Shown piece by piece: positions 30,075-39,777 of a stretch of 64,000 nucleotides of DNA. The notes under the pieces are model-generated. The model saw only the letters and a list, made by a program, of their open reading frames with translations. It did not search any database and was not told the origin of the DNA. The translations under genes were made by a program, and so were the position numbers. How positions within the stretch are numbered: position 1 is the first letter of the stretch; each line of letters opens with the position of its first letter. Origin of the DNA: Tritrichomonas musculus (Eukaryota; Parabasalia; Tritrichomonadida; Tritrichomonadidae); NCBI GenBank assembly GCA_039105265.1, contig JAPFFF010000007.1, forward strand, positions 496,001-560,000. The letters are read 5' to 3'.

Positions 30075-31307
30075 ATGAATCAATGCCATATTGAAAGAGT
30101 TTTTTCTGCGGAATTTCTTAAATGGATAAGCAATTCACAATTTAGCAATGATTTTGAAAATCTAAAAGTTCAGTTAGAATCTGGTTATCCAAATTATCAA
30201 AAATTTATTCCAACTTTTTTATCAGGCTCACCTTCATCTAGCAATGTTTTAATGCTAGATAAGTCAAATAATATCAAACCATTTTATTTTCCTCGTAGTA
30301 ACCATCATCAATCACTTTTTAAAGATTTATTTCCTCCAAATCATAAAATTGACAGAAATTTATTAGCTAATATTTTAATTGAAAGATATAATTTACCTTC
30401 TTTTATTTCAGTTCCTTTAATGATCCAAATAAATCCAAAATCTATTCAATCTAATCATAAATATATTAGATTTCATTCTTTGATTCCATTAGGAGAAATT
30501 CTAGATTTAAAAGAAAATCAAGATTTGATTTTTTCGATAATTACATACAATAAAGGTAGAAATTATGCAGTTGCTGACGATTTTGGATTCTACTTGGTTA
30601 GCTATTTGCAGTCCAATCCAAAATTTAAATTTTGTTTGACAAATACAAGTGAATGTTCAATTTTTTCTCGGTACATATTAATGAATCTTATTCTCACCTA
30701 TGATCCTGAATTCCGTGGACGAATCACCCGACAAAACTTTGTTTCACAGGACTTCATTCAAATTCTTGATGAAGTCTCAAATTTTGAAAAATTCAAAGAA
30801 ATATATCAAATATTTGAAGCCTTAGATATTCAAAAAAAAGATTCTTTATCTTTTAAAGATTTATTATCATACGATCATAAACGAATTCATCCCAAAGTTT
30901 TGGAAAGAGTTTGGCGGTTTTTACCAGGAAAAAAAGTAAATGATAGAATTACATTTGCTGATTTTGTTGTTTTTGTAATTCTCCTTGAAGAAAAAGAATT
31001 GCAAGCATCTCTTAATTTTTGGTTTAGAGTTTGTGATATTGAAGAAGACGGAATTCTTTCCTTAGGCGAAATGAAAATTTGGTTTCAGTATCAAAAGCAA
31101 ATGCTCAAATTAATGAATACAGATACAGAAAAATTTAAGGAACTTGTCCCACAAATAATGGATATGATGGGATCAAATGCAACACAATGGACTAGAAGAC
31201 AAATTAAAGAAAGTGGATCTTGGGTAAGATTATTTAATATATTAATTGATCCTAAATTATTTTACGGCTATTTTGAGTTGAGGGAAGATTATGCAAATTA
31301 TAATTAA
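30075..31307 (+). CDS. PP2A regulatory subunit B'' (PPP2R3-like), EF-hand protein
   Basis: A 410-residue calcium-binding regulatory subunit that directs PP2A to substrates. The FYFPRSNHH phrase matches the family signature PxFYFPxGRP. A first EF-hand-like segment lies at FEALDIQKKDSLSFKDL. A second, DIEEDGILSLGE, has a canonical calcium loop. The C-terminal part (QIMDMMGSNATQW, IKESGSWVRLFNILIDPKLF) matches the family's DMV.P and FFxxFFNxxKF region. The start is the ATG at 30075; the frame is open two codons upstream to a TTG. It lies 750 bp upstream of the second TOR gene, and TOR and PP2A oppose each other in other eukaryotes, although nothing here shows co-regulation. Confidence 0.85.
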   Translation: MNQCHIERVFSAEFLKWISNSQFSNDFENLKVQLESGYPNYQKFIPTFLSGSPSSSNVLMLDKSNNIKPFYFPRSNHHQSLFKDLFPPNHKIDRNLLANILIERYNLPSFISVPLMIQINPKSIQSNHKYIRFHSLIPLGEILDLKENQDLIFSIITYNKGRNYAVADDFGFYLVSYLQSNPKFKFCLTNTSECSIFSRYILMNLILTYDPEFRGRITRQNFVSQDFIQILDEVSNFEKFKEIYQIFEALDIQKKDSLSFKDLLSYDHKRIHPKVLERVWRFLPGKKVNDRITFADFVVFVILLEEKELQASLNFWFRVCDIEEDGILSLGEMKIWFQYQKQMLKLMNTDTEKFKELVPQIMDMMGSNATQWTRRQIKESGSWVRLFNILIDPKLFYGYFELREDYANYN

Positions 31308-32061
31308 TATGTTTGTTTGTTTTTTTATAAAAATAATCAATATTAATGTATTGTTATATATTTTATTTAATATAAGCCAACTCTTAAATGTTAAATATAT
31401 ACTTAAATGTATTATAAATTATTAGCAATTTAAGTATGATAATTATGATAATTATGCTAAATATAAATTAGAAATTATTCAGAAATTATTCGGAAATTAT
31501 TGGTTTGATTTTAATCCTTTAATAATAATAAGTAAAATACAAAAACTAAATAGTATTTATAATATTGGGAGTAAAGAACATATATATAGCGAGATATCTT
31601 TAATTAATAACAACAAAAAATTTTTAATAATTTCAATTCAATAAATTCAAAAAGTTATGCATCTTTTCTCCAATTTTAAGTCCTTGTCACATCTTGATGT
31701 AGCCATATTATATGTTATATTTTCTATTATCTAATAATGAATTAAATCTTAGTTTGAACAATCATTGCATCTTTGCATAACCCAGATTAGAAAAAGCTAA
31801 AAGATAAAACTATATTGTAATGTTAAACTTTTTGAATTTCTTGAACCCGTATTTTGATAGTTTTATTTGAAATCCATTCAAATAGATTAGAAAATAGAAT
31901 TAATAGTAGTTTTTGTTTTTATCTTAGTTCTATATAATTTGAGGAATAGATAGGTTGTGATATTTGATATCTATCAAAATCCCACAAAAATATTCTGAAA
32001 TTATTCAATTTTTTACAAAAAAATGAACCTCAAATTAATTTTTATATAGAAAAGTTCATAT
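31308..32061. other. Intergenic spacer with short repeats
   Basis: 754 bp before the second TOR gene. It has three direct copies of GAAATTATTC-like units near 31470-31502, and a perfect 14-bp inverted pair (AAATTCAAAAAGTT at 31643-31656, complement at 31826-31839) bounding 197 bp. No ORF or known RNA gene seen. Confidence 0.45.
32056..32060 (+). promoter_or_regulatory. Initiator-like motif TCATA
   Basis: Fits TCA+1YW, with the A 4 nt upstream of the second TOR gene's ATG, which would give a very short leader as is usual in trichomonads. Confidence 0.3.
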
Positions 32062-35000
32062 ATGATAGATATTGACCCACCCTGTTTGGGTGGATCAAAT
32101 TTATTTCATGATGTGATAGGAAATCTAAAGGAAATTAGAAAGAAAAAATATGCCCTTCTTTCTGACTTTTCGTATGATTTATTCATGATGAAAACATCCA
32201 AAAGCATTTCTAAAATTTGCAAATCAAATCAAATCATGAATTCATGTAATTATGTAAAAATAGCAACGAAGGTTTTTATTTATATGAAGTTAAGAAAAGA
32301 TCATTTGTTGGATTTTTATGCAACTTTAGAAAATTTGAATTCTACTGATTTATCAGCAACTATTACTTGCAATTATGTGAAAGCCAAGTTCATAAAACTC
32401 GTTCCGCGTGGTTTAGTCAAAAAGTTTTTTACGAGTTTTGTTGATAAACAGGAAAGCTCATTAATCAATTTAGCATATTTTGCATATTTTATGATTACTG
32501 AATCATCAAATTCCACAATCTTTTGTATTAATGAATATGTTGATCTTATTTCAAAAATCATCTTCAGTTGTGATCAAGAGGTAAGATTATATGCATTTGA
32601 TTCATTGAACATACTACTTAATACTTTCAGAAACGCATCAAGCACGAACCTTGAGCCTATTATACTAAGTTTATTTCATAAAGCAAAGGAGAAATTAACA
32701 AGTAGTTTATTCCACGAACAACATGGTTCATTTTTAATTATGAATTCAATATTGCCAAACATTCCCCAACAAATTATTAATCAATCGCTTGATCTTTTAG
32801 ATTTTTTTATATCATCCATTAATGTCACTGAACTTCATGAATATTCATTATATAATATTATTATTCTTGCTCGATACAATAAAGAAACCTTTTTAAAAGA
32901 TCATTATGATATGATTTATGATATCATTACAGAAGATAATTGTTCAGACCAAACTTCATCTCTAAGTAGCCATTGTCTTTTATTGTTTTGCATGACTTTT
33001 TCAGAGCAAATGATTTCAAATGAGTCCAAAATGACAGAAATTCTTAATAATTTAATTAACTACAGAAAATCGATCAAAAATGCATATCAAATCATCACTC
33101 ACATTTCAATTAATTATTCTTTTTTTATTGAAAAAAACACACAATTTTTTAGTTCACTTTTTCTGAGATCCATTCAATTTATCAATGAAGTATCGCATGA
33201 GTTTGTTAAATTGATCACGGCCTTTCCATCCTTGTTTGATTCAAGTGCATTCGCTCGAGCCATTCTTGATGAATTCCAAAAAAATCGCACTCGTGATTTA
33301 CTCGAATTTTTGTCACTTTGTCCACCGTTGAACAACGATCAAATTCAACACAATCTCATTTCAATCCTCTCCAGTCCAGAAGGTGAAATGCGTGGTCAAG
33401 CCTCGTCCTCAATTTTGAGACAGATATCGTACGACGATAGAGATTTTGTGTGTGATGTATTTCACCATCTTTTCACCTTGGCTTTGTCAGATCCAGATCC
33501 ATCTGTTCGTTCCAAAATTGTGGCTGCTTTTAATCATCATTGCTACAAATATTTGACACTGCCTGTCTTCCTCGGGTCATTGAATAAGCTCTGCCACGAT
33601 GAGTCAGTCGAGGTCAGAAATTCAACATTTGATCTTCTTGGTAAAATCAGTCAGTATGACCCGATGAATGTCTATGTGATACTGAGGAAGATTCTGCTTG
33701 AGCACATGTATACAATTGACGTGAAAGAGATGAAAAGTGTCAAATTTAAAGTCTCTCAATCGCTCCTTCATATTTTTATGGCATGTAAAGAAATTCTGCC
33801 ACTTTACACCCCCACTTTTTGTGACGTGGCTCTCCGTGAGTTGACTAACACGCCTACTGGTAAATTGACATATTTTGAACAAAAATTTTTTAATGATATT
33901 TCTAAAAATATCATGAAAATTATTCGTTTCATAGCTGAGACAGATATCTCTCTGATGAAATCTCATCTGAAACAATTTATAAATTTCTTCATTTGGCAGC
34001 TCCAACAAGATTTGTCTAAGGAAGTTAAGCTTTCTGTCATCAAAACGTTATACGTAATATTAACAAGAGATGGATCAATTGATGATATTGACAAGAATCA
34101 ACTTAGTTTGGATTTGATGGGATTTGCAGCTAAATGGAACTCAACAAAAATTAATCTGGCAATTTTGAAACTTGCCGGATTTATTGGAGTTTCTTTTCAA
34201 AATTCAGATTTAGATGCAGAAACAAGAACTGGAATAAATGATGAAATTAAATGTAGTGATGTGTCTCTCAATGATCCTTCTTATTTTCTTTCTTGTGCAT
34301 GCACAACTTTACTTTCAATTCTCAAAAATGATAAGTATATTTCATATCACATTTCATGCTTGAAAGCGCTCACTTCAATTTTTTCAAATGATCCCAAAAT
34401 GTATGGGCTAAAATATTTCTCAGAATTTATTAAGATTGTTATAAATCAAATTCATTCGAATATAGCAAATTCAGATGATTATATCGATGTATTAAATCAG
34501 ATTTGTCATACTTCGCCCTATCAATGGGTTTTAAAATACAGATCAGAAATAATTAATCTTACACAAGAAATGCTTGAAAAAAAAGATTTTTCAGAAAAAG
34601 TTTTAGATCTTATTCCAACATTAAGCCTTGTTTTCAAAACAGAAGCTGGAATCATTTATCAAAATGGAATAGCTTTTTTATATGACATATTAGAAAAAAA
34701 TATGAAAAAAGAAGATGGAATTGATATTTCCATTAAAAGCATAAATGCCATTATTTCAATGAGGCATGTATCTGAAAGTTTTTCTTTATTTGTTATAACC
34801 AAATTGCTTTACATTTTGTCCAAAGAAAGTGTAATGCAGTCCGTTAAAAAGAAAATAATAGACTCTTTTTCTTTTTTGTTCCAACAGCCAGACATCGACA
34901 TGTCCAGTTTCTCACCAAATATTCTGCGATCTCTATTAAGGGTTCTTTATAATGCTGATATCAGCAATGACCTCTCTTTAATTGAGAGAGCTATGCAGGC

Positions 35001-38000
35001 AATTTATTCGCTGATTGCAAAAAGTGGATCTGAATTTGCCTTTTTAAAGATGAGTGCTTCATCTGCCATAGAGCAACTAAAGAACATCACAGAGGCGCAA
35101 AAGAATAACTATAATGAAATGCTGAATAGAGCTCCGCCTTATTCATTCACTGATTTCAGCTTCATCCAAATTCAAGATCCGTTAGATTTCCAAAATAGCA
35201 CTTCTATACACAGAAAGAATCCACACGAAAAAGAAGAAAATATAAACAATATGATAAATAAAGACAATAAATCAAATGAACAAGAGAAAAATAATAAAAA
35301 TAGCAGTAATGATGATCATGAAAAAGATATAAATAACAGCAATAATTGTTTTGAAGAAGAAAATAATAATAATAATAAAAGTAAAGTTGATAATGAAGAA
35401 AGAGTAAATAACAACAATAATTGTTTTGAAGAAGATAATAATAATAATAAAAGTAATGTTGATAGTGAAGAAAGAGTAAATAACAGCAATAATTGTTTTG
35501 AAGATAATAATAATAATAATAAAAGTAAAGTTGATAATGAAGAAAGAGTAAATAACAACAATAATTGTTTTGAAGAAGATAATAATAATAATAAAAGTAA
35601 TGTTGATAGTGAAGAAAGAGTAAATAACAACAATAATTGTTTTGAAGAAGATAATAATAATAATAATAAAAGTAAAGTTGATAGTGAAGAAAGAGTAAAT
35701 AACAACAATAATTGTTTTGAAGAAGATAATAATAATAATAATAAAAGTAATGTTGATAGTGAAGAAAGAGTAAATAACAACAATAATTGTTTTGAAGAAG
35801 ATAATAATAATAATAAAAGTAAAGTTGATAGTGAAGAAAGAAATAATGGTGATGTGAATACTTATAGAATTGATGAAGAAGCCATTAAAAAGGCAATTTC
35901 AATGCAAGAGGAGGAAACACCATGGAACTGGAAAGACTGGTACAACCACCTTGTCCTCACAGCCATCACCATGTCTCCATCGCCCTACATTTCTTCCTGT
36001 TCGTTTCTCTGCGAAGAACTCTTTGCGAGTGCTGAGAGCATTTTTCAGCCAGCCTTTTTGACAGTCTGGTTTTTTATGACAGACGAGGCGCGACAATTTG
36101 TATCAGACGCTTTCACGCGCGCATTCAACAGTGACAGTCTTCCCAAGTATGTCTGTTCGACGATCATTTCTCTTCTTGAGTATCTTGAGCGAAGTGAGTG
36201 TCACGTGATTGTATCAAAGCGAGTCATTTGCGAAGCCTGTCTAAAGTGCAGCCAATATAGAAGCGCCTTCTATTTTGCCTGGAAATGGCTTCTTGAGGAT
36301 CCAGCGAGCATCGAAGCCAATGAGACGATGATCAAGATATCGACCTATTTTGGCCAAATCAAGATGACAAAAGGACTTGCAAAAAGGGTCCAAAAAATAA
36401 TTGACACTTCATCTTCTCCTGCCTGGTTTGAGCTCCTTGGCCAATGGACTGTTGCACGGCAGATCTACGAAATGCAAGGTTTTGTTGGCAATTTCTCAAA
36501 GATAATGAAATGTCTGGCAAAAGAGCAGCTTTGGGATGATGTTGTTGAAAAGTTTGATTCAATCATGTCTTCAGAAATCAAACAAACCTCTTCAAAATAC
36601 ATTTTAATGGCTCTTTATCATTGTCACAAAATGGAGAGAATTGATGAAATCCTTCCTTTTTGCCCGAAGAATTCTGTCACTGTTTTGTCAATTTTGGCAC
36701 TTTTTTTGAATTCAAAAGGAAGGAAAAAAGAAGCCTTGGAATCAATTGAAAAAGCATTCAATATTCTTGCTTCTAATTCAAGAGGAATGATTAAACAAGA
36801 TCAAGCATTACTTGATAAATTAATCATTAAATCTCAGCAGCTTCATGAAGTCCTTGAAATCATTTTGAACGAAGATTTTAAAATGTCAAAAAAAAGTAGA
36901 GAAAAAAGAATTGAAAAGTGTCCAAAAACTTACAATTTTTATCATCAGATTCTCTCAATTAGCCTCAATATGATGCCAATTGAAAGCAATATTAAATATG
37001 TTTTAAGAATGCTTAAATATGCGCTTAAAGAACAGCAATTCCATCAGTTTTATTCATCTCTCAATTATTTGTTCCCTGACAAGTCAAAATGGCCGGCTTC
37101 AGTTGCCTTCATTCATTGCAAAAGTATCTGGGAAACTGGGAAAAGAAAAGAAGCAATTGAAAAAATAGATTCTATTTTAAAAGATCCTCTGTTTATGCCA
37201 CAAATAGAAGCTGATCCGAAATTGAAATGCAAAATGTATTATATGTATGCGGAATGGATTTTTAATAATTCTTCGTTAACTTCTGTCTTTCATGTTTTAA
37301 AGACAGTTGTTGACCTTCTAGAGGTTTCAATGAGGACGAAAGTCCGTTTTTATAAAAGTTTTCATCGTTGGGCTTGGGGATGCTCGTTAATGTTCTCAAG
37401 AGCGCCTAATGTCAAGCAGCATGCTGTTTCTGCAATTCATGGATTCTTGGAATGTATTAAATTGAAAAAAGAAACACCATTTGATGATCTAGTCCAAATG
37501 ATATCTTTGTTCTTTAAAGTAAATTTGGATGAAAAATCATTCGAGGAGATTTCTCAAAGAATTGGAATGTTAAATGATTCGAATTTCCTTTTGATTATTC
37601 CTCAGCTTTTCGCACAAATTACAAGTAATGAAAAAGCCCCACAATCATTGTTTATTGCAAAAATTTTGACACGTTTGTTGCCAAATCATTATCATGTTTT
37701 GTTAATGAATCTTTTATTCGATAGAGAGCCTAATCAAATTTTTAATAATTTGTACAATTGGTTTTTCAAAAACAACTCAACAGCTGTTTCTGAAGGATTG
37801 ACTATTAAAAAGGGTTTGGTTCTATGTTCTTCCTCAACAATGGAATATTGGTTGATTGATATTACCAAAACAATCGCTGCAGTTCAGAAAAAGAATTTGA
37901 AATTGGCAGTTGAAACTTTAAGTGATGCTATTTCTAGACAGTTGCAGCCAGGAGAATCTGAAAAAGAAGAAGAATTTAGAAATAAGATTCAACAAGTATT

Positions 38001-39576
38001 GGTATCTATATTGTCCAATTTTAAACGTTCTCCACATACATCAACTAATGATGTTCCTGTGTCAGTACCTTCTCATGCAGCTATATTGGAAGCAATGAAA
38101 AAATCAAGATCTGATCCAAACATTAAAAATATAAACGTGTTTGGAGTTTCGGTCTCAAAACCCAGTTCTTCTACAAGTCCAAAAGAAAAGAGTTCGATTA
38201 TTATTGAAGTTGTCCAACAGCTCAAAAAAATATACTCACTAATTAAAGAGCATCTATCAAATATCCAATATCTTTCAATGTTTAATGTTGCTCCTGATTT
38301 ATTTCTTCTTCGTAATACAAGTATTGCTGTTCCAGGAACATATGAGCCCTCTAAGCCTAAAACATTAATTAAACAATTTGATCCAACCCTAGAAATATAT
38401 AATTCAAAGCAACGTCCTCGTTTTCTTGTAATATATGGTAGTGATGGAAGTCGCCATAAATCTTTACTAAAAGGTCGTGAAGATCTCCGACTTGATAATC
38501 GTTTGATGCAATTTTTCTTACTAATAAATCAGCATATACGCCAAAGTTGTGGTTCTGGTGCTGAAAAAAATCAACAGCAAGCGATGATATCTAGATATTG
38601 TATTACACCAATTACCAAAAAATGCGGCTTGATTCAATATGTTGATGGTGTTGATACGATTTTTTCACTTATTACAGAATATAGAAGCAATCATTCTATG
38701 AACATTTTTGCTGAACAAACAATAGAAACTTCTTTTGCATCTCCTAACGTTGACTCCCTTAGACCGATTCAACGAATGGAAGCTTTAAGAGAAGCAGCTT
38801 CAAAAACAAAAGATGATGACCTTAGAAAGATAATGTGGCTCAAATCTCCATCTTCAAAAGATCTTATGCTACGAACGAATATGTTTGCACAAAGCAATGC
38901 TGTAATGTCTATTGTTTGTTATATTCTTGGAATTGGTGATCGTCATCCAAGTAACCTTTTAATTCACAAGCGTACTGGAAAAGTTATTCATATTGATTTT
39001 GGAGATTGTTTTGAAGCTTCTCGAAGGCGTAAATTTTTCCCAGAATTGATACCATTTCGTTTAACACGAATGATGATCAAAGCGTTTGGACCAACAGAAA
39101 TTGAGGGTGATTTTAGAATTACTTGTGAACAAACACTTCAATTAGTGCAAGGGCATGTTAGCTCAATAATATCTATTTTAGATATTTTTATGCAAGAACC
39201 ACTCGAAGATTCTTTTAATACTGACCCAAAGAAATCTATATATATTTCAAAAAGAAAGAACAAAAATAATGACAATCAAAATTTAAGATCTGGATTAAAT
39301 GAATTCGGTCAATCTTTACAACAAAAGCAAAAAGAATTTTTCAATGACTTTTATGAAGAAGAAGATAACGGAGAAATTGAAGAAGAAAATATTTCGCCTG
39401 ATATTAAAGAATGCATAAAAAGAGTTGCTGAAAAAATTATTGGAAAAGATTCAGATCTCATAAATAATAATGATGATCTTTTATCCATAGAAGATCAAGT
39501 TTCATTTCTTATTAGAAATGCAACAGACGAATATAATTTTTCGTATCTTTACCATGGATGGACACCTCTATGGTAA
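32062..39576 (+). CDS. TOR: TOR kinase, second paralogue, with Asn-rich repeat insertion
   Basis: A 2504-residue TOR-type kinase. A HEAT-type solenoid fills ~1-1080, followed by an Asn/Glu-rich insert with seven tandem repeats (1091-1260). The FAT domain begins with WNWKDWYNHLVLTAITMSPSPY (~1290). An FRB-like segment (about 1910-2090) is interrupted by a Ser-rich insertion (SKPSSSTSPKEK) and then AVPGTY. The kinase domain has GDRHPSNLL (~2292) and HIDFGD with all catalytic residues. An acidic, Lys-rich linker follows, then the FATC end GWTPLW. As in the other paralogue, no Trp stands in the position of mTOR Trp2101, so rapamycin binding is unlikely (inference). The two paralogues are very divergent outside the FAT, kinase and FATC parts, so the duplication is old. 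Two stretches (33.2-33.9 kb, 35.9-36.5 kb) are GC-richer than the rest. Confidence 0.95.
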   Translation: MIDIDPPCLGGSNLFHDVIGNLKEIRKKKYALLSDFSYDLFMMKTSKSISKICKSNQIMNSCNYVKIATKVFIYMKLRKDHLLDFYATLENLNSTDLSATITCNYVKAKFIKLVPRGLVKKFFTSFVDKQESSLINLAYFAYFMITESSNSTIFCINEYVDLISKIIFSCDQEVRLYAFDSLNILLNTFRNASSTNLEPIILSLFHKAKEKLTSSLFHEQHGSFLIMNSILPNIPQQIINQSLDLLDFFISSINVTELHEYSLYNIIILARYNKETFLKDHYDMIYDIITEDNCSDQTSSLSSHCLLLFCMTFSEQMISNESKMTEILNNLINYRKSIKNAYQIITHISINYSFFIEKNTQFFSSLFLRSIQFINEVSHEFVKLITAFPSLFDSSAFARAILDEFQKNRTRDLLEFLSLCPPLNNDQIQHNLISILSSPEGEMRGQASSSILRQISYDDRDFVCDVFHHLFTLALSDPDPSVRSKIVAAFNHHCYKYLTLPVFLGSLNKLCHDESVEVRNSTFDLLGKISQYDPMNVYVILRKILLEHMYTIDVKEMKSVKFKVSQSLLHIFMACKEILPLYTPTFCDVALRELTNTPTGKLTYFEQKFFNDISKNIMKIIRFIAETDISLMKSHLKQFINFFIWQLQQDLSKEVKLSVIKTLYVILTRDGSIDDIDKNQLSLDLMGFAAKWNSTKINLAILKLAGFIGVSFQNSDLDAETRTGINDEIKCSDVSLNDPSYFLSCACTTLLSILKNDKYISYHISCLKALTSIFSNDPKMYGLKYFSEFIKIVINQIHSNIANSDDYIDVLNQICHTSPYQWVLKYRSEIINLTQEMLEKKDFSEKVLDLIPTLSLVFKTEAGIIYQNGIAFLYDILEKNMKKEDGIDISIKSINAIISMRHVSESFSLFVITKLLYILSKESVMQSVKKKIIDSFSFLFQQPDIDMSSFSPNILRSLLRVLYNADISNDLSLIERAMQAIYSLIAKSGSEFAFLKMSASSAIEQLKNITEAQKNNYNEMLNRAPPYSFTDFSFIQIQDPLDFQNSTSIHRKNPHEKEENINNMINKDNKSNEQEKNNKNSSNDDHEKDINNSNNCFEEENNNNNKSKVDNEERVNNNNNCFEEDNNNNKSNVDSEERVNNSNNCFEDNNNNNKSKVDNEERVNNNNNCFEEDNNNNKSNVDSEERVNNNNNCFEEDNNNNNKSKVDSEERVNNNNNCFEEDNNNNNKSNVDSEERVNNNNNCFEEDNNNNKSKVDSEERNNGDVNTYRIDEEAIKKAISMQEEETPWNWKDWYNHLVLTAITMSPSPYISSCSFLCEELFASAESIFQPAFLTVWFFMTDEARQFVSDAFTRAFNSDSLPKYVCSTIISLLEYLERSECHVIVSKRVICEACLKCSQYRSAFYFAWKWLLEDPASIEANETMIKISTYFGQIKMTKGLAKRVQKIIDTSSSPAWFELLGQWTVARQIYEMQGFVGNFSKIMKCLAKEQLWDDVVEKFDSIMSSEIKQTSSKYILMALYHCHKMERIDEILPFCPKNSVTVLSILALFLNSKGRKKEALESIEKAFNILASNSRGMIKQDQALLDKLIIKSQQLHEVLEIILNEDFKMSKKSREKRIEKCPKTYNFYHQILSISLNMMPIESNIKYVLRMLKYALKEQQFHQFYSSLNYLFPDKSKWPASVAFIHCKSIWETGKRKEAIEKIDSILKDPLFMPQIEADPKLKCKMYYMYAEWIFNNSSLTSVFHVLKTVVDLLEVSMRTKVRFYKSFHRWAWGCSLMFSRAPNVKQHAVSAIHGFLECIKLKKETPFDDLVQMISLFFKVNLDEKSFEEISQRIGMLNDSNFLLIIPQLFAQITSNEKAPQSLFIAKILTRLLPNHYHVLLMNLLFDREPNQIFNNLYNWFFKNNSTAVSEGLTIKKGLVLCSSSTMEYWLIDITKTIAAVQKKNLKLAVETLSDAISRQLQPGESEKEEEFRNKIQQVLVSILSNFKRSPHTSTNDVPVSVPSHAAILEAMKKSRSDPNIKNINVFGVSVSKPSSSTSPKEKSSIIIEVVQQLKKIYSLIKEHLSNIQYLSMFNVAPDLFLLRNTSIAVPGTYEPSKPKTLIKQFDPTLEIYNSKQRPRFLVIYGSDGSRHKSLLKGREDLRLDNRLMQFFLLINQHIRQSCGSGAEKNQQQAMISRYCITPITKKCGLIQYVDGVDTIFSLITEYRSNHSMNIFAEQTIETSFASPNVDSLRPIQRMEALREAASKTKDDDLRKIMWLKSPSSKDLMLRTNMFAQSNAVMSIVCYILGIGDRHPSNLLIHKRTGKVIHIDFGDCFEASRRRKFFPELIPFRLTRMMIKAFGPTEIEGDFRITCEQTLQLVQGHVSSIISILDIFMQEPLEDSFNTDPKKSIYISKRKNKNNDNQNLRSGLNEFGQSLQQKQKEFFNDFYEEEDNGEIEEENISPDIKECIKRVAEKIIGKDSDLINNNDDLLSIEDQVSFLIRNATDEYNFSYLYHGWTPLW
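35332..35841 (+). repeat. Seven tandem ~72-75-bp repeats coding for NNNNCFEED...SEERV units
   Basis: 510 bp within the second TOR gene, coding for 170 residues as seven units of 23-25 residues. Each unit has an Asn run, CFEE, a second Asn run, then S-K/N-VD and S/N-EER. The unit-length differences come from the AAT/AAC codon runs. Units alternate strictly between SKVD and SNVD, pointing to duplication of a two-unit block. DNA identity between units is very high, so the array is young and probably variable in length. It lies in the linker between the HEAT array and the FAT domain. Confidence 0.92.
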
Positions 39577-39768
39577 AATTTAGCTTGTTTTTAATATTTA
39601 TTAAATTAGATACATTAGTGACTTTTTATTTCTTTTTTATTAATCATATAAATTAAAAAAAAACGAATTTCCACTTTTTATTTTAAATAATTGAATTGAA
39701 GTATTGAAAAAAAAAATTATTTATTTCAATTAATAAAATAAAATCTTTTCAAATTGCAGATTTATATA

Positions 39769-39773
39769 TCATT
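39769..39773 (+). promoter_or_regulatory. Initiator-like motif TCATT
   Basis: Fits TCA+1YW with the A 7 nt upstream of the ATG at 39778, the same spacing as for the acidic-protein gene at 26964. Confidence 0.35.
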
Positions 39774-39777
39774 ATAA

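Noticed and set aside
35316-35783. 155-codon antisense ORF rich in Leu and Ser across the TOR2 repeats
   Set aside because: It is the shadow of the tandem Asn/Glu repeats; the sense frame belongs to an unmistakable TOR kinase.
11322-39576. TOR, PP2A, GSK3, CK1 and Rab genes as a functional signalling cluster
   Set aside because: They are on mixed strands with independent spacers and no shared motif that I can show; chance neighbourhood is the simpler reading.
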